DNA from: Patescibacteria group bacterium
Lineage (GTDB): Bacteria; Patescibacteriota; Saccharimonadia; CAILAD01; BJGX01
Direction of reading: 5' to 3'
Assembly: GCA_009691555.1 (NCBI GenBank)
Contig: SICB01000007.1
Location: forward strand, 1-20,631
DNA: 20,631 nt
Numbering within the stretch: the stretch's first letter is position 1; every line of letters begins with the position of its first letter. Below, one piece after another: positions 1 to 8,066 of this stretch. The position numbers were made by a program, and so were the translations under genes. The notes under the pieces are model-generated. The model did not search any database and had not been told where the DNA came from. It saw nothing but the letters and a program-made list of their open reading frames with translations.

Positions 1-883
1 GATGAGCCAAACTAATTTCGCCTGGCTTGGGCCACTGTCCGCCACCAATTAGGGCAATGTTGCTAGCGGTGTGGTGCGGATTGCGGTATGGCCTGGTAGC
101 TATAATGCCTTGGCTGTTTTGGCCGGCGAGGCTATGGATTTTGGTAATTTCCAGGGATTCCTCATAGCTTGGGGCAGGCAAGAGCCCCACCAGCGATTTG
201 GCTAGCATCGATTTGCCAGATCCTGGTGGCCCACTGAGTAAAATGTTGTGATTACCGCTGGCGGCTATCTCGATGGCGCGCTTAGCTTGATCTTGACCAT
301 AGACCTCGCTCATATCAACCTCGGCTCGAGCTTGCTTGGCTTTGATTGGGGTTGGCGGGAGCGGGGCAATCAGAACTTCGGCAATGAGGTGCTTATAAAG
401 GTCGATCAGCGACTCCACAGGATAGACGCTAATACCAACTATTAGCGCTGCCTGACTGGCCACGGCAGAAGATACGAAGAGGTCAGTAATACCATTTTCT
501 TTGCAGGCCTGAGCCGCCGAGAGGGCACCGTTGACTGGTCGCATGCTGCCGTCGAGACCTAACTCACCCAAAAAGGCCGAAGATGCTGGTATTGGCCCGA
601 CCTGCTTGCTGGCGACGAGCAAGCTAACAGCCATTGCCAGATCAAAGCCCGAGCCGTTCTTGGGCAAATCAGCCGGTGCTAGGTTGAGGGTAATTCGGCG
701 CGGCGGAAGATTAAGGCTAGAGTTTTTTATGGCCGAGCGAACGCGCTCTTTGGCTTCATCGACCGCCTTATTGGCCAACCCAACCACGATAAAGCCAGGC
801 AAGCCATTGCTCATGTCGGCTTCGACCTCAATTAATTGGCAGTCGAGACCGATATTGGTAATAGTATTGACCTTAGCTAGCAT
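1..883 (-). CDS. comM: ComM/YifB-family AAA+ ATPase (Mg-chelatase-like), C-terminus beyond window
   Basis: A leftward reading frame begins at the ATG at 881-883 and stays open to the left edge, giving about 294 residues of a family that usually has about 500. The N-terminal ChlI-like domain is clear: MLAKVNTITNIGLD, then GLPGFIVVGLANKAVDEAKERV, then LNLAPADLPKNGSGFDLAMA. The AAA+ domain follows with YGQDQAKRA and Walker A GPPGSGKS at residues 218-225. The visible part stops just after GEISLAH, ahead of the family's Walker B. Family members are hexameric helicases that promote branch migration during natural transformation (ComM). The start is supported by AAGGGGG about 10 nt upstream and a TATAAT box further up. 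The following gene product on the same strand (GalT-like) ends only 78 nt upstream, but the promoter suggests independent transcription. Role in DNA uptake is inferred from the family. Confidence 0.93.
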   Translation of the reverse strand, partial: MLAKVNTITNIGLDCQLIEVEADMSNGLPGFIVVGLANKAVDEAKERVRSAIKNSSLNLPPRRITLNLAPADLPKNGSGFDLAMAVSLLVASKQVGPIPASSAFLGELGLDGSMRPVNGALSAAQACKENGITDLFVSSAVASQAALIVGISVYPVESLIDLYKHLIAEVLIAPLPPTPIKAKQARAEVDMSEVYGQDQAKRAIEIAASGNHNILLSGPPGSGKSMLAKSLVGLLPAPSYEESLEITKIHSLAGQNSQGIIATRPYRNPHHTASNIALIGGGQWPKPGEISLAH

Positions 884-911
884 TTATAACAACCCCCTTG
901 TTCTAAACCAT

Positions 912-938
912 ATTATACAAACAAAAAGCGAAAAGCAA
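912..938 (-). promoter_or_regulatory. Probable promoter of comM
   Basis: Leftward TATAAT at 912-917, with a weak TTGCTT at 933-938 (15-bp spacer) as the only -35 candidate. Transcription would begin near 905, giving a leader of about 20 nt that carries the AAGGGGG ribosome-binding site of comM. This is one of the few genes here with a conventional leader. Confidence 0.55.
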
Positions 939-961
939 GCATAAGCAGTATGGAGGTATAG

Positions 962-2062
962 TTACTTGACCGAACGATACCAGCTAGTGGCTGATTCGGG
1001 TGGTACGGTATTTATGACCATACCGGTCGCTACTTCAAATCCGCCCCAGATACTACTGCGTCCATACAGCTTGATGATACAGCGGTAATGAGGACTGATG
1101 CCATTTTCGATAAAAAAATTAAAGCTAATTTGTGCACCAGTCAGTTTTTGAGTCAAATGCTTGAGCTGGTGGGCACAAGATTCGAGCTGAGATGTACTGA
1201 ATTTGTCGAAGCTTACGACGTGCCGCTTGGGTATTAGCCAAGCCTCAAAAGGGTACTGCGAAGCATAGGGGCAGATCACAAAAAAGTGCTGATCCTCGGC
1301 GATTATGCGCTTTTTTTGACTTCGCTCAAAAGAGATAATATCCTCGATTGGCTGTTTCTTTTTATCTAGATAGTACTGCTCAATCTGGTTCGAATGGTCC
1401 TGAAACCGCTTTGGGATAACCGGCATTGCAAATATCTGGCTGTGAGCGTGCGCCAAGCTGGCTCCGGCCTCGAAGCCATCGTTCCTGAAAATCAAGACAT
1501 AAGCAATGCCTTTTTTGCTCAGCAAGTTCGCCGTTCGCATCTGGTAGGCCTTCAGGACACGCCCAATTTGAGCCAACGACAGCCTCGCAAAAGGCACATT
1601 AGCAAGCGGAGTATCGATTACCAGCTCCTGGCTGCCATGAGCTTTTGGGTTGTCCATTGTCAGCGCCGAGTATCTGTTTTTGACGACCTTCACCAGCCAC
1701 TCGCCATCCTCTTTGATACTGTAAACTTCCTTTTCTTTATCGAGCCTAGGACTGTCGGCGGTCTCAATTAGCGGATGACGGTTTTTACTAGTATCGTAGG
1801 GTCTTTTACCGCGACCAGGAGACACTATCACGTATTCATCGAACAAGTAGTCGCGCCTTATCTCGGTCTCGATACCATCGATATCTAGCGTTATCGGCTT
1901 ACTTTGCCAGGAATCTTCAGGCTTAATTGCCTCAACGCCAATCTCACGCGCCACAAAATTTTCGAATGAATCATCTGCACCGATTGGCGCTGACCTACCA
2001 GCATGCCTGACTCGCTGGTGGAAATTATGAGATGTTTGAGATTTGTTTTCGGATGAGCTCAT
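962..2062 (-). CDS. GalT-like nucleotidyltransferase (HIT superfamily, galactose-1-phosphate uridylyltransferase family)
   Basis: This 366-residue protein resembles the GalT branch of the HIT superfamily, which moves nucleotidyl groups between nucleotide sugars and sugar phosphates through a nucleotidyl-histidine. Visible landmarks: RRDYLFDEYVIVSPGRGKRP (69-88), NRYSAL (129-134), SQELVIDTP (144-152), the catalytic loop ending in HAHSQ (205-209; the family usually has HPHSQ, with the second His as nucleophile), PFEAWLIPKRH (271-281), and GFEVATGM with NTVPPE near the C-terminus. The CxxC of zinc-binding E. coli GalT is absent, as in some relatives that act as ADP- or UDP-sugar phosphorylases, so the substrate is open. 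It lies 53 nt downstream of two glycosyltransferase genes on the same strand and probably belongs to the same pathway. The start is uncertain: TAACAT sits 7 nt upstream of the ATG and there is no correctly spaced Shine-Dalgarno. The first 60 residues look poorly conserved. Confidence 0.85.
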   Translation of the reverse strand: MSSSENKSQTSHNFHQRVRHAGRSAPIGADDSFENFVAREIGVEAIKPEDSWQSKPITLDIDGIETEIRRDYLFDEYVIVSPGRGKRPYDTSKNRHPLIETADSPRLDKEKEVYSIKEDGEWLVKVVKNRYSALTMDNPKAHGSQELVIDTPLANVPFARLSLAQIGRVLKAYQMRTANLLSKKGIAYVLIFRNDGFEAGASLAHAHSQIFAMPVIPKRFQDHSNQIEQYYLDKKKQPIEDIISFERSQKKRIIAEDQHFFVICPYASQYPFEAWLIPKRHVVSFDKFSTSQLESCAHQLKHLTQKLTGAQISFNFFIENGISPHYRCIIKLYGRSSIWGGFEVATGMVINTVPPESATSWYRSVK

Positions 2063-2115
2063 ACCTCTTATGTTACCAAGTTTTTGAGGCTAAAGCTACT
2101 TAATTGGGAGCCTTA

Positions 2116-3351
2116 CTAAACGATATCAGAGTAGATCTTGAGCAGTTTTTTGGCCTGCTTATCGATTGTGATGGTCATGGCAATGCTTTTTGCTTTTTTA
2201 CCATAAGTAGCGGCGAGGTCTTTGTTGTCAATTAGCTTATTGCAAGCAGCAGCAAAGCTAGAAACGCTGTTTTTTGCCAGTATTCCGGTCGCTTTGTCTT
2301 TAGTCAACGGCGATATCTCGGAGTCTAAAAACACAATCGGCTTAGATACTATGGCGGCTTCATTGAGCACCAGACCTTGAGTGTCGGTCAGAGATGCAAA
2401 ACAAAATATATCGCTCGTCTTAAAGCAAGCAAATGTTTTGGCTCTATCAAGCATTCCAGCGAACACAATATTTTGTTTAGCGCCAGTCGTCTCAGCTAAT
2501 TCTTTGAGCTCTTCGCCGTACGGCCCATCGCCCACAATCAGCAATTTGGCACTGGGGTTGCTCTCCAAAATCTTTGGCATACTACGAATAATCAGCTGAA
2601 TGTTCTTCTCCTTGCCAAGCCTACCGACAAATAGCAAAAGGGGGCTATCGGAAGCTATTTGGTAGTAGCGTCTCGGTTCAAAAGTGGTTTTTATGTCTAG
2701 TTCCTGGAGGTCAATACCGGTTGGCAAAACATGAACGTTGTCAAAATTACCATAATCTTTTAGTGACCTTACCATTTTTAGGGATGGCGCAATCACAGCG
2801 TCGCAATTTTGATAAAATATCCCGATACTCTCCAAAATAAGCTTGCGGTTCCAGGTTTTAATCGAACGATTGGGCTTCAGGTAGGGAAGCAATTCTTTGT
2901 ACTTGTCGGTAGATTTTAGTAGTGCCGGCGCAACCAAGATACCCAGCAAGACACCAATCATCATTTTTTTATAAACTCGCACATACTGATCGATGTCGGT
3001 ATGGTGGGTCGATACGACCGGAATGTTGTCTTCCTTGGCGATGCGCATCCCTAGTAGGCCTATTTGAGCTGGAGTATGGATATGAACAATATCAAGGTTA
3101 TGCGAGCGCACTTGTTTGATGATGGCTGGTGTAAAGGGCATCGTTTCGCGGTGGTCCTCGTACCAAATACTCGGAAACGACCTAAAGCGTACTACATAGG
3201 CTGGGTCGGTCTGCTTTTTGTCGGCCGATTGGGGGGCAAATATCACCACTTCGTGACCGAGCTTGATGAGCTCTTTGGCAAACAGCTCAACCGAAACAGC
3301 CACACCATCGACCTGGGGGTAATAGCGATCTGTAAAAAAACCAATTTTCAT
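2116..3351 (-). CDS. GT4-family glycosyltransferase, diacylglycerol glucosyltransferase-like
   Basis: This 411-residue protein is a GT-B fold, retaining glycosyltransferase of family GT4. The N-terminal domain starts MKIGFFTDRYYPQVDGVAVS, with the acceptor-side DGV loop at 15-17, and continues with DIVHIHTPAQIGLLG and VVSTHHTD. The donor domain has LPTGIDL (209-215), LLFVGRLGKEKN (239-250) and the phosphate- and sugar-binding stretch DTQGLVLNEAA (323-333). In most GT4 enzymes that stretch is EX7E; here the first acid is Asp. The TQGLV wording resembles alpha-monoglucosyldiacylglycerol synthases and PimB/MgtA-like enzymes, so a membrane glycolipid product is plausible but inferred. Its ATG overlaps the TGA of the upstream glycosyltransferase (ATGA, 3348-3351), so translation is probably coupled and the two enzymes probably act in sequence. 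Confidence 0.9.
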   Translation of the reverse strand: MKIGFFTDRYYPQVDGVAVSVELFAKELIKLGHEVVIFAPQSADKKQTDPAYVVRFRSFPSIWYEDHRETMPFTPAIIKQVRSHNLDIVHIHTPAQIGLLGMRIAKEDNIPVVSTHHTDIDQYVRVYKKMMIGVLLGILVAPALLKSTDKYKELLPYLKPNRSIKTWNRKLILESIGIFYQNCDAVIAPSLKMVRSLKDYGNFDNVHVLPTGIDLQELDIKTTFEPRRYYQIASDSPLLLFVGRLGKEKNIQLIIRSMPKILESNPSAKLLIVGDGPYGEELKELAETTGAKQNIVFAGMLDRAKTFACFKTSDIFCFASLTDTQGLVLNEAAIVSKPIVFLDSEISPLTKDKATGILAKNSVSSFAAACNKLIDNKDLAATYGKKAKSIAMTITIDKQAKKLLKIYSDIV

Positions 3352-4508
3352 TTAGATATCTCTCTAAGGATAGCCTCGTAGCGATTAAAAGTAGTTTGAG
3401 TGGTGTGATTTTTCATAATAATATCTAGGCTCTTTTGGCCAAACTCTTTGAGTTTGGCGGCACTACCAATTAGTAAAATTATCTTCTGGGCTAACATTTT
3501 ATAATCATCTTCATCAAAAAGATAGCCGTTTTTGTTGTTTTGTACTAGCTCATGAAGGGCTGCGACATCGACCGCTATGACAGGCTTGGCGCTGGCCATC
3601 GCCTCGAGAGTCACGATGCTTTGTAGCTCGGCTGGTGAGCTAATAATAAATATCTCGGAGAGGTTGTAGAGCTTTGGCTTGTCGGCTTCGTCTATGAAGC
3701 CGGTAAAGACCACACTCGCTGCGACGCTCTCTTTAATACAAAGTCGCTTCAGGTCGTCCATAGCATTACCAAAACCAGCTATCACCAGCTGACAATCGCT
3801 ATGCTTGAGGACCTCTGGCAGAGCCTTAATGATTAGGTCTAGCCTTTTTTCGCCATCAACCCTGCCTAGGTAGAGCAGCGTCGGCTTATTGGCCAATCCG
3901 TACTTTTTGGCAATCGCCTTATCGCCCGGCAAGGGCTTAAAAACAGCAGTATCGACGCCATTGGTGACAGCCTCCGAGCGAGATTTGAGCCCGTATTTTT
4001 TAAGAAATGCCAGCGCCGTCGGGGTCGGTGTCGTTACAAATTGGGCACGATTACAAAATCTAACCAAATAATTCCAGAAGCGCTTATAAAACCAGCCATA
4101 GTACCAGCTACTGCCTTTGATATTGAGCAGCACATTTTCGGGCATCAGGTGGTTGGTGGTTAGTATCGGTATGCCGTGCCGATTAGCATAGCGCATGGCC
4201 GTTCTGCCCAGCAAAGCGGGGTTATGGATGTGTATCGCATCTGGTTTGACCAACTTGAATATTTTTTTGGTGTGGATCCACGGAAAGAGAGTAACCTTGT
4301 ATTTTTTATTAAAAGGCAGCGTCACGGCTCGCTCACGGTAGATAGTATAGCTACCATCTTGCTCTAGGTAGTTCGTGAAGTTTTTGGCTGGCGCCCAGAC
4401 ACTCACCGAGTGACCCTTACCAATCAGCCCTTGCACCAAGCGCCTTTCAAAGAGCGCCCCTCCATCGGCGTTGGGCCAGTAGCTCTCCGTAACTAGTAGT
4501 ATCTTCAT
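3348..4508 (-). CDS. GT4-family glycosyltransferase
   Basis: This 386-residue GT-B glycosyltransferase of family GT4 is the first gene of the leftward glycosyltransferase pair. The N-terminal acceptor domain has MKILLVTESYWPNADGGALF and AIHIHNPALLGRTAMRYA. The donor domain has NGVDTAVFKP (183-192), LLYLGRVDGEKRLDLIIKAL (211-230), LVIAGFG and the EX7E motif ELQSIVTLE (294-302), which contacts the nucleotide sugar. It is probably a cytosolic, membrane-associated enzyme that adds one hexose to a lipid or glycan acceptor; donor and acceptor cannot be read from the sequence. Its start is well placed: CATAAT lies 7 nt upstream of the ATG, giving a leaderless or nearly leaderless mRNA. It shares an 80-bp divergent intergenic region with the alpha/beta hydrolase gene. 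Confidence 0.9.
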   Translation of the reverse strand: MKILLVTESYWPNADGGALFERRLVQGLIGKGHSVSVWAPAKNFTNYLEQDGSYTIYRERAVTLPFNKKYKVTLFPWIHTKKIFKLVKPDAIHIHNPALLGRTAMRYANRHGIPILTTNHLMPENVLLNIKGSSWYYGWFYKRFWNYLVRFCNRAQFVTTPTPTALAFLKKYGLKSRSEAVTNGVDTAVFKPLPGDKAIAKKYGLANKPTLLYLGRVDGEKRLDLIIKALPEVLKHSDCQLVIAGFGNAMDDLKRLCIKESVAASVVFTGFIDEADKPKLYNLSEIFIISSPAELQSIVTLEAMASAKPVIAVDVAALHELVQNNKNGYLFDEDDYKMLAQKIILLIGSAAKLKEFGQKSLDIIMKNHTTQTTFNRYEAILREISK

Positions 4509-4515
4509 AATCTCT

Positions 4516-4521
4516 ATTATG
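4516..4521 (-). promoter_or_regulatory. -10 box CATAAT of the glycosyltransferase cluster
   Basis: Leftward CATAAT ends 7 nt before the ATG at 4508, so the expected transcription start is at or next to the first base of the start codon. No Shine-Dalgarno would fit in such a leader. Confidence 0.5.
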
Positions 4522-4574
4522 CCTCAATATTCAAAATTATTAAAACTTTTATACATAAAATTCCTAAAGCCAGA

Positions 4575-4580
4575 TATAAT
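4575..4580 (+). promoter_or_regulatory. -10 box TATAAT of the hydrolase-MFS operon
   Basis: A perfect TATAAT lies 7 nt before the ATG at 4588. This places transcription initiation at the start codon and argues against the upstream in-frame ATG at 4519, which lies within the opposite promoter. Confidence 0.6.
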
Positions 4581-4587
4581 ATCTATA

Positions 4588-5442
4588 ATGCTAAGACAAA
4601 TATCCATCGAGGGCCATCAAGCTAGCTACGCCCAGCTCAATCCGAACCAACCCAAGACGATAGTCTTGGTGCACGGAATAATGGGCGACCACAGCGGCTT
4701 GCTTGATCTGGCGCGCCGCCTCAAGGGCTATCGCATCATAATTCCAGATTTAGCTGGGCACGGGTCATCGGACACTCTAAAGTCCGAGCACAATGCCAAG
4801 ACCCACGCTCGGTTTTTGGCTAGCTTTCTTAAGGCTCTCGATATCGAAGCGGCAGTTTTGGTCGGCCACTCCTATGGAGCCTTGGTTTGTCTGCACTACT
4901 CGACTCAGTATCCTGACAGCAGGGCAGTCCGTCAGCTAATTTTGCTGGCTCCACCATACCCCGAGCATCAGCGTAATTTTGCCTATCTGGCGTCAAGAGC
5001 TGTGTATCATACCATCAGAATCACACCCGAACCAATCAGTCAGAGAATGCTGGCTAGTAATTTTTATAATCGAGCGTCGGCCAGGATGTTTTTTGTTTCT
5101 GACGACGCCGAGCTCAAGGCCCGGCTGCTCCGACAGGGCCAAATTGCTACGCGCAAGGTGCCAAAGCGAGTGGCCACCGAAATAGCTGCCGACTTGCCAA
5201 GCCTGCCAGTCGTCAAGCTTTTCAACCAACTGACTCTCGATACCACAATCGTTTATGGCGGCAAAGACAAGCTCGGCAATATCGAGCATCTCGAATCTAA
5301 AATCACTAATCCGAAAATCAAGCTGCTCAAATTTGATGACTTCGGACACCTTTTTCCGCTCGAAGAGCCCCAAAAAACTGCCGATATCATCTTGCAGATT
5401 ATCAATCAGCCCAAAATTCGTGCTAATATAGGTTCAAAATAA
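4588..5442 (+). CDS. Alpha/beta-fold hydrolase
   Basis: With the ATG at 4588 this is a 284-residue soluble alpha/beta hydrolase. The oxyanion-hole loop is VLVHGIMGDHSG (HG at 29-30). The nucleophile elbow is GHSYG with Ser95, the acid is Asp227 in YGGKDKLG and the base is His254 in DFGHLFPLEEP, so the catalytic triad is complete and in the usual order. Ester, thioester or lactone hydrolysis is expected; the substrate is unknown. An in-frame ATG at 4519 would add 23 residues with no similarity to the fold and would place the start inside the divergent promoter region, so it was not used. The MFS gene begins 2 nt after its stop codon, so the two form an operon. Confidence 0.88.
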   Translation: MLRQISIEGHQASYAQLNPNQPKTIVLVHGIMGDHSGLLDLARRLKGYRIIIPDLAGHGSSDTLKSEHNAKTHARFLASFLKALDIEAAVLVGHSYGALVCLHYSTQYPDSRAVRQLILLAPPYPEHQRNFAYLASRAVYHTIRITPEPISQRMLASNFYNRASARMFFVSDDAELKARLLRQGQIATRKVPKRVATEIAADLPSLPVVKLFNQLTLDTTIVYGGKDKLGNIEHLESKITNPKIKLLKFDDFGHLFPLEEPQKTADIILQIINQPKIRANIGSK

Positions 5443-5444
5443 GC

Positions 5445-6689
5445 ATGTACAAAAGTCTTCTAACCAACCGCAATTTCCTCAAAATCTGGCTGGCCCAGCT
5501 GTTTTCGCAATTAGCCGCCAACCTGCTTAATTTTGCCCTGATTATCAGAGTTTTTGAGCTTTCAGCTAACACCAAATACGCCAACATCGCGGTTAGTTTG
5601 CTGATATTATCTTTTGGTGTGCCATCAATCATCTTTGCCGTTCTGGCCGGTGCTTATGTCGACCACATGGATCGCAAAAAAGTCTTGGTCATTACAAACA
5701 TCGTTAGAGCTGTTCTGGTGCTGTGTTTTTTGTTGTTCGAAACCAATCTGTTGTTCGTTTATCTGACAGTTTTTATAATTTCGACTTTTTCGCAGTTCTT
5801 TACACCGGCCGAATCAGCCGCCCTGCCCAAGCTTGTCGACAAAAAGCACTTGGTTGTTGCCAATTCGCTATTCTTGTTCACGCTGTATAGCTCTTTTATA
5901 CTCGGCTACAGCTTGGCTGGGCCTATCATCTCGACCTGGGGTGCCAATTCGGTCTATTGGGCCACCTCGGCGGCCTTTGCTATCTCGGCACTGCTGAGTT
6001 TGGGCTTGCCCAAGCTCAGGGCTCACCAAAAAGGTCTCGATTTTAAGACCATCAACCACGATGTTTTCGTGACCATCCGCCAAACCACCAATAAGATACT
6101 CAAAACCCCGGCACTGCTGTTTCCGATTGTCAATCTGACCATCGGCCAAATGATAATTGGTATCATCGCCGTCGTCGCACCGGCTCTGGCTATCTTGCTG
6201 TTTAATCAAAGCCTGGCCAGCACCAGCTACAAGCTAATAGTGCCGACTGCGGTGGGTATGATTTTGGGTGCGGTCTTGGTGGGGCAAGTGTTTCGTAATG
6301 TCCATAAGGCCAAGCTTATCAATGTTGGTATCGTTATCGCCGTGGTGTCGCTATTTGGTATCGGCCTTTCCAAGAGCTACATGGGCTCACCGCTCTACAC
6401 CTACATCATCGTTACTCTGGCATTTGGGCTGGGCTTTGCCAACGCCATGATTGGAGTCTCCGCCCAAACCTTACTTCAAATCCACTCCACCGACGACGAA
6501 CGCGGCAAGATATTTGGTACCCTCAATATGATGATGAACCTCGCCGCCACCTTGCCGGTGTTGCTTGCGGGCATCACCGCCGATCTCATCAGTCCGTCTT
6601 CGGTTTTGCTAATAGCTGGCACAATGATTGCGGTCTATGGCGTGTATCAGTTTGTGACGCTCAAAAAGCATGAGCTGGTAGATAGATAG
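5445..6689 (+). CDS. MFS transporter (EntS/MFS_3-like exporter)
   Basis: A 414-residue, very hydrophobic protein with about twelve predicted membrane spans, the standard size for the major facilitator superfamily. The cytoplasmic loop between spans 2 and 3 carries the MFS signature GAYVDHMDRKK (69-79), a version of GxxxDRxGRR. The acidic-polar stretch HSTDDERGKIFGTLN before a late span is typical of the EntS-like, drug or siderophore exporter branch. Proton-driven export is inferred from the family; the cargo is unknown. The gene starts 2 nt after the hydrolase stop with no clear Shine-Dalgarno, so translation is probably coupled. After the stop there is an imperfect inverted repeat (GGTAGAT about 20 nt from ATCTACC) overlapping the stop codon but without a good T-tract. 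Confidence 0.9.
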   Translation: MYKSLLTNRNFLKIWLAQLFSQLAANLLNFALIIRVFELSANTKYANIAVSLLILSFGVPSIIFAVLAGAYVDHMDRKKVLVITNIVRAVLVLCFLLFETNLLFVYLTVFIISTFSQFFTPAESAALPKLVDKKHLVVANSLFLFTLYSSFILGYSLAGPIISTWGANSVYWATSAAFAISALLSLGLPKLRAHQKGLDFKTINHDVFVTIRQTTNKILKTPALLFPIVNLTIGQMIIGIIAVVAPALAILLFNQSLASTSYKLIVPTAVGMILGAVLVGQVFRNVHKAKLINVGIVIAVVSLFGIGLSKSYMGSPLYTYIIVTLAFGLGFANAMIGVSAQTLLQIHSTDDERGKIFGTLNMMMNLAATLPVLLAGITADLISPSSVLLIAGTMIAVYGVYQFVTLKKHELVDR

Positions 6690-6729
6690 ACAGACAGAGT
6701 ACATCTACCGCAATAATAATTGTCATTTT

Positions 6730-6769
6730 AACTAAATCTCATTAACTAATAACATTAACTAATCTCATT
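6730..6769. repeat. Short AT-rich tandem repeat, three units of about 13 nt
   Basis: Units AACTAAATCTCATT (6730-6743), AACTAATAACATT (6744-6756) and AACTAATCTCATT (6757-6769) follow directly on each other with few differences. Function unknown. Confidence 0.75.
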
Positions 6770-7122
6770 AATCACCACTTTTGATGCACATGCCCTCTGC
6801 CTTCTGTTTCTGTTGTCTGCCTTGCACCGACATCGAGCTCCAAGAAAGCAGCAGGCTAACGGACTAATCATTATCCAGGATTGTTTGAAGCCCTGAAGCG
6901 CTAGCATTCAGGGCAAGTTTATTCTGGATCAAGATTGTTCGCTAGCCTGAGGCGCTTATTGGGGCGAGCCACAGTCGGTTGGTTTTGCTCCACTTTTGGC
7001 AGCAAAAGTGGTAATTAAATAAAAAAGATAAATTAAATTGAAGCGATGCTTTCTTGAGCTTTGGGGTCAGTGTCGGCAAGACAAGGAGCAGGCAGACACT
7101 AGCATAATAACTATAAATATGT

Positions 7123-7128
7123 TATAAT
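7123..7128 (+). promoter_or_regulatory. -10 box TATAAT of ssrA
   Basis: A perfect TATAAT ends 10 nt before the mature 5' end of tmRNA at 7139, leaving only a few bases of 5' precursor. No good -35 hexamer is seen at the usual distance. Confidence 0.65.
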
Positions 7129-7138
7129 TTGTTCTTAT

Positions 7139-7537
7139 GGGGCTGACAAGCTTCGACGTTGAATCTTGAAATATGATTGCGAGTCGGTTTGAGAATACAC
7201 GTTAGCTGTTCTCAAAAAACTACAAATGCAAAATCTTTTGTATCGCGTTTGGTGAATGCAGTTTCTGCACCATCTCTCGCACCAGCTTTTGCTTAATTGT
7301 CATTAGCCGTCGATCCTCTGACACCTGATAGCAGGTCATCGACGTCATTTATCAGGTTGCAGCAACATTTTTTGCTAGATGTTGAATAAGACTACAATTA
7401 GCAAACAAGTGCTTTGGCCGTTTGGGTTGGTTTTTATGGCCAGGGAGCTTGTTAAACAAATTTAGGCCAACTACACTCGTAGATATCATGTTATAAAAGT
7501 TTAGCGGACGTGGGTGCGATTCCCACCAGCTCCACCA
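7139..7537 (+). ncRNA. ssrA: Transfer-messenger RNA (tmRNA)
   Basis: tmRNA rescues stalled ribosomes by acting as tRNA-Ala and then as mRNA for a degradation tag. The 5' end GGGGCUGAC...UUCGACG is the classic tmRNA start. The 3' end has a tRNA-like T-arm (GTGGGTGCGATTCCCAC) and AGCTCCACCA, so CCA is encoded. GGGGCU pairs with AGCUCC to form the acceptor stem with one G-U pair. The tag frame resumes at GCA (7228-7230) and ends at TAA (7294-7296), encoding 22 residues that start AKSFVSRLVN and end LAPAFA. The total length of 399 nt is in the usual range for one-piece tmRNA. Its partner SmpB is encoded 2 kb away. The 3' end runs directly into a strong terminator. Confidence 0.97.
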
Positions 7538-7580
7538 AAAAAAGACCAACTGCTCGCAATGAGCCTTATGGTCTTTTTTT
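7538..7580 (+). terminator. Rho-independent terminator of ssrA
   Basis: AAAAAAGACCA pairs with TGGTCTTTTTT, with an additional inner stem GCTC/GAGC, and the right arm ends in seven Ts. The flanking A- and T-tracts make it usable in both directions, so it could also stop any residual leftward transcription of the kinase remnant. Confidence 0.9.
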
Positions 7581-7626
7581 GATACCTACTAATAATTTGG
7601 TGGGCACGATAGCCCCGAATATCTTG

Positions 7627-8066
7627 CTAGGCTGTTTTTGGTTTGGCCAGAGGCACCACCGATTTGTTGACTCGTTTTGGCTTGGCACTAGGAGGCTTAA
7701 CTATCGGCGTCCTAGCTGGCTCCACGATGTGCCCACGCGGAATATCGAGCTTGACCGTCATCCCCGACCTGGGGTTTGTTATAATCTCAATTTGACCACC
7801 AATTTGCTCAATCACAATACGACTCAAGTACATTCCCAAGCCCGCACCCTGGTAGTCAAAATGCTTGGCATCTAGGGCGTGCTTAAAGGGCTTCATAAGC
7901 ATAGCTACATTGCTTTTGGTGATTCCACTACCTTCGTAACTAATCACGAACTGCGTGCCCGCTATGGTGTTCTGAGCACTAATGTCGATACTGCCGCCGC
8001 TATCACTCAGCTTAATGGCGTTATTGCTAGAGGGAGCACAGTGGCAATAGCAAAGTATTTTGACTA
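7627..8066 (-). pseudogene. Remnant of a sensor histidine kinase (HATPase domain)
   Basis: The leftward frame ending at 7627 carries the C-terminal half of a histidine-kinase ATPase domain: N-box NNAIKLSDSGG, a G1-like box ISYEGSGI (Glu where Asp is usual), MKPF (F box), and the G2 lid GAGLGMYLSRIVIEQIGGQI, then a Pro/Lys-rich tail. Homology in this frame stops just before the N-box, near 8026. The expected preceding helix is instead found one frame over as KYFAIATVLPL (about 8028-8063), preceded by a stop codon at 8064-8066. There is no dimerisation/phosphoacceptor helix, sensor or start codon, and leftward terminators sit directly upstream. The simplest reading is a frameshifted, 5'-deleted kinase gene. 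An open frame continues to 8118, but its residues there look non-native. Confidence 0.75.

Larger units (their letters stand above)
6690..7138. other. Non-coding stretch between the MFS gene and ssrA
   Basis: No reading frame with recognisable coding character on either strand. It contains a three-unit 13-nt tandem repeat (6730-6769), a compound inverted repeat at 6873-6929 (inner stem GCCCTGAA/TTCAGGGC, outer ATCCAG/CTGGAT), a perfect 9-bp hairpin CCACTTTTG/CAAAAGTGG at 6990-7011 with a 4-nt loop, and an inverted repeat AGTGTC/GACACT at 7069-7100 just ahead of the tmRNA promoter. None has an adjoining T-tract on either strand, so they are not obvious terminators. Confidence 0.6.

Noticed and set aside
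531..944. Rightward open frame of 137 codons
   Set aside because: It lies antisense to the clear comM frame and its translation has no protein-like character.
5868..6209. Leftward open frame of 113 codons inside the MFS gene
   Set aside because: It is an antisense shadow of a hydrophobic membrane protein gene with strong family motifs on the other strand.
7510..7875. Rightward open frame starting inside the tmRNA 3' end
   Set aside because: It begins in the tRNA-like domain and runs through a terminator, then lies antisense to the kinase remnant.
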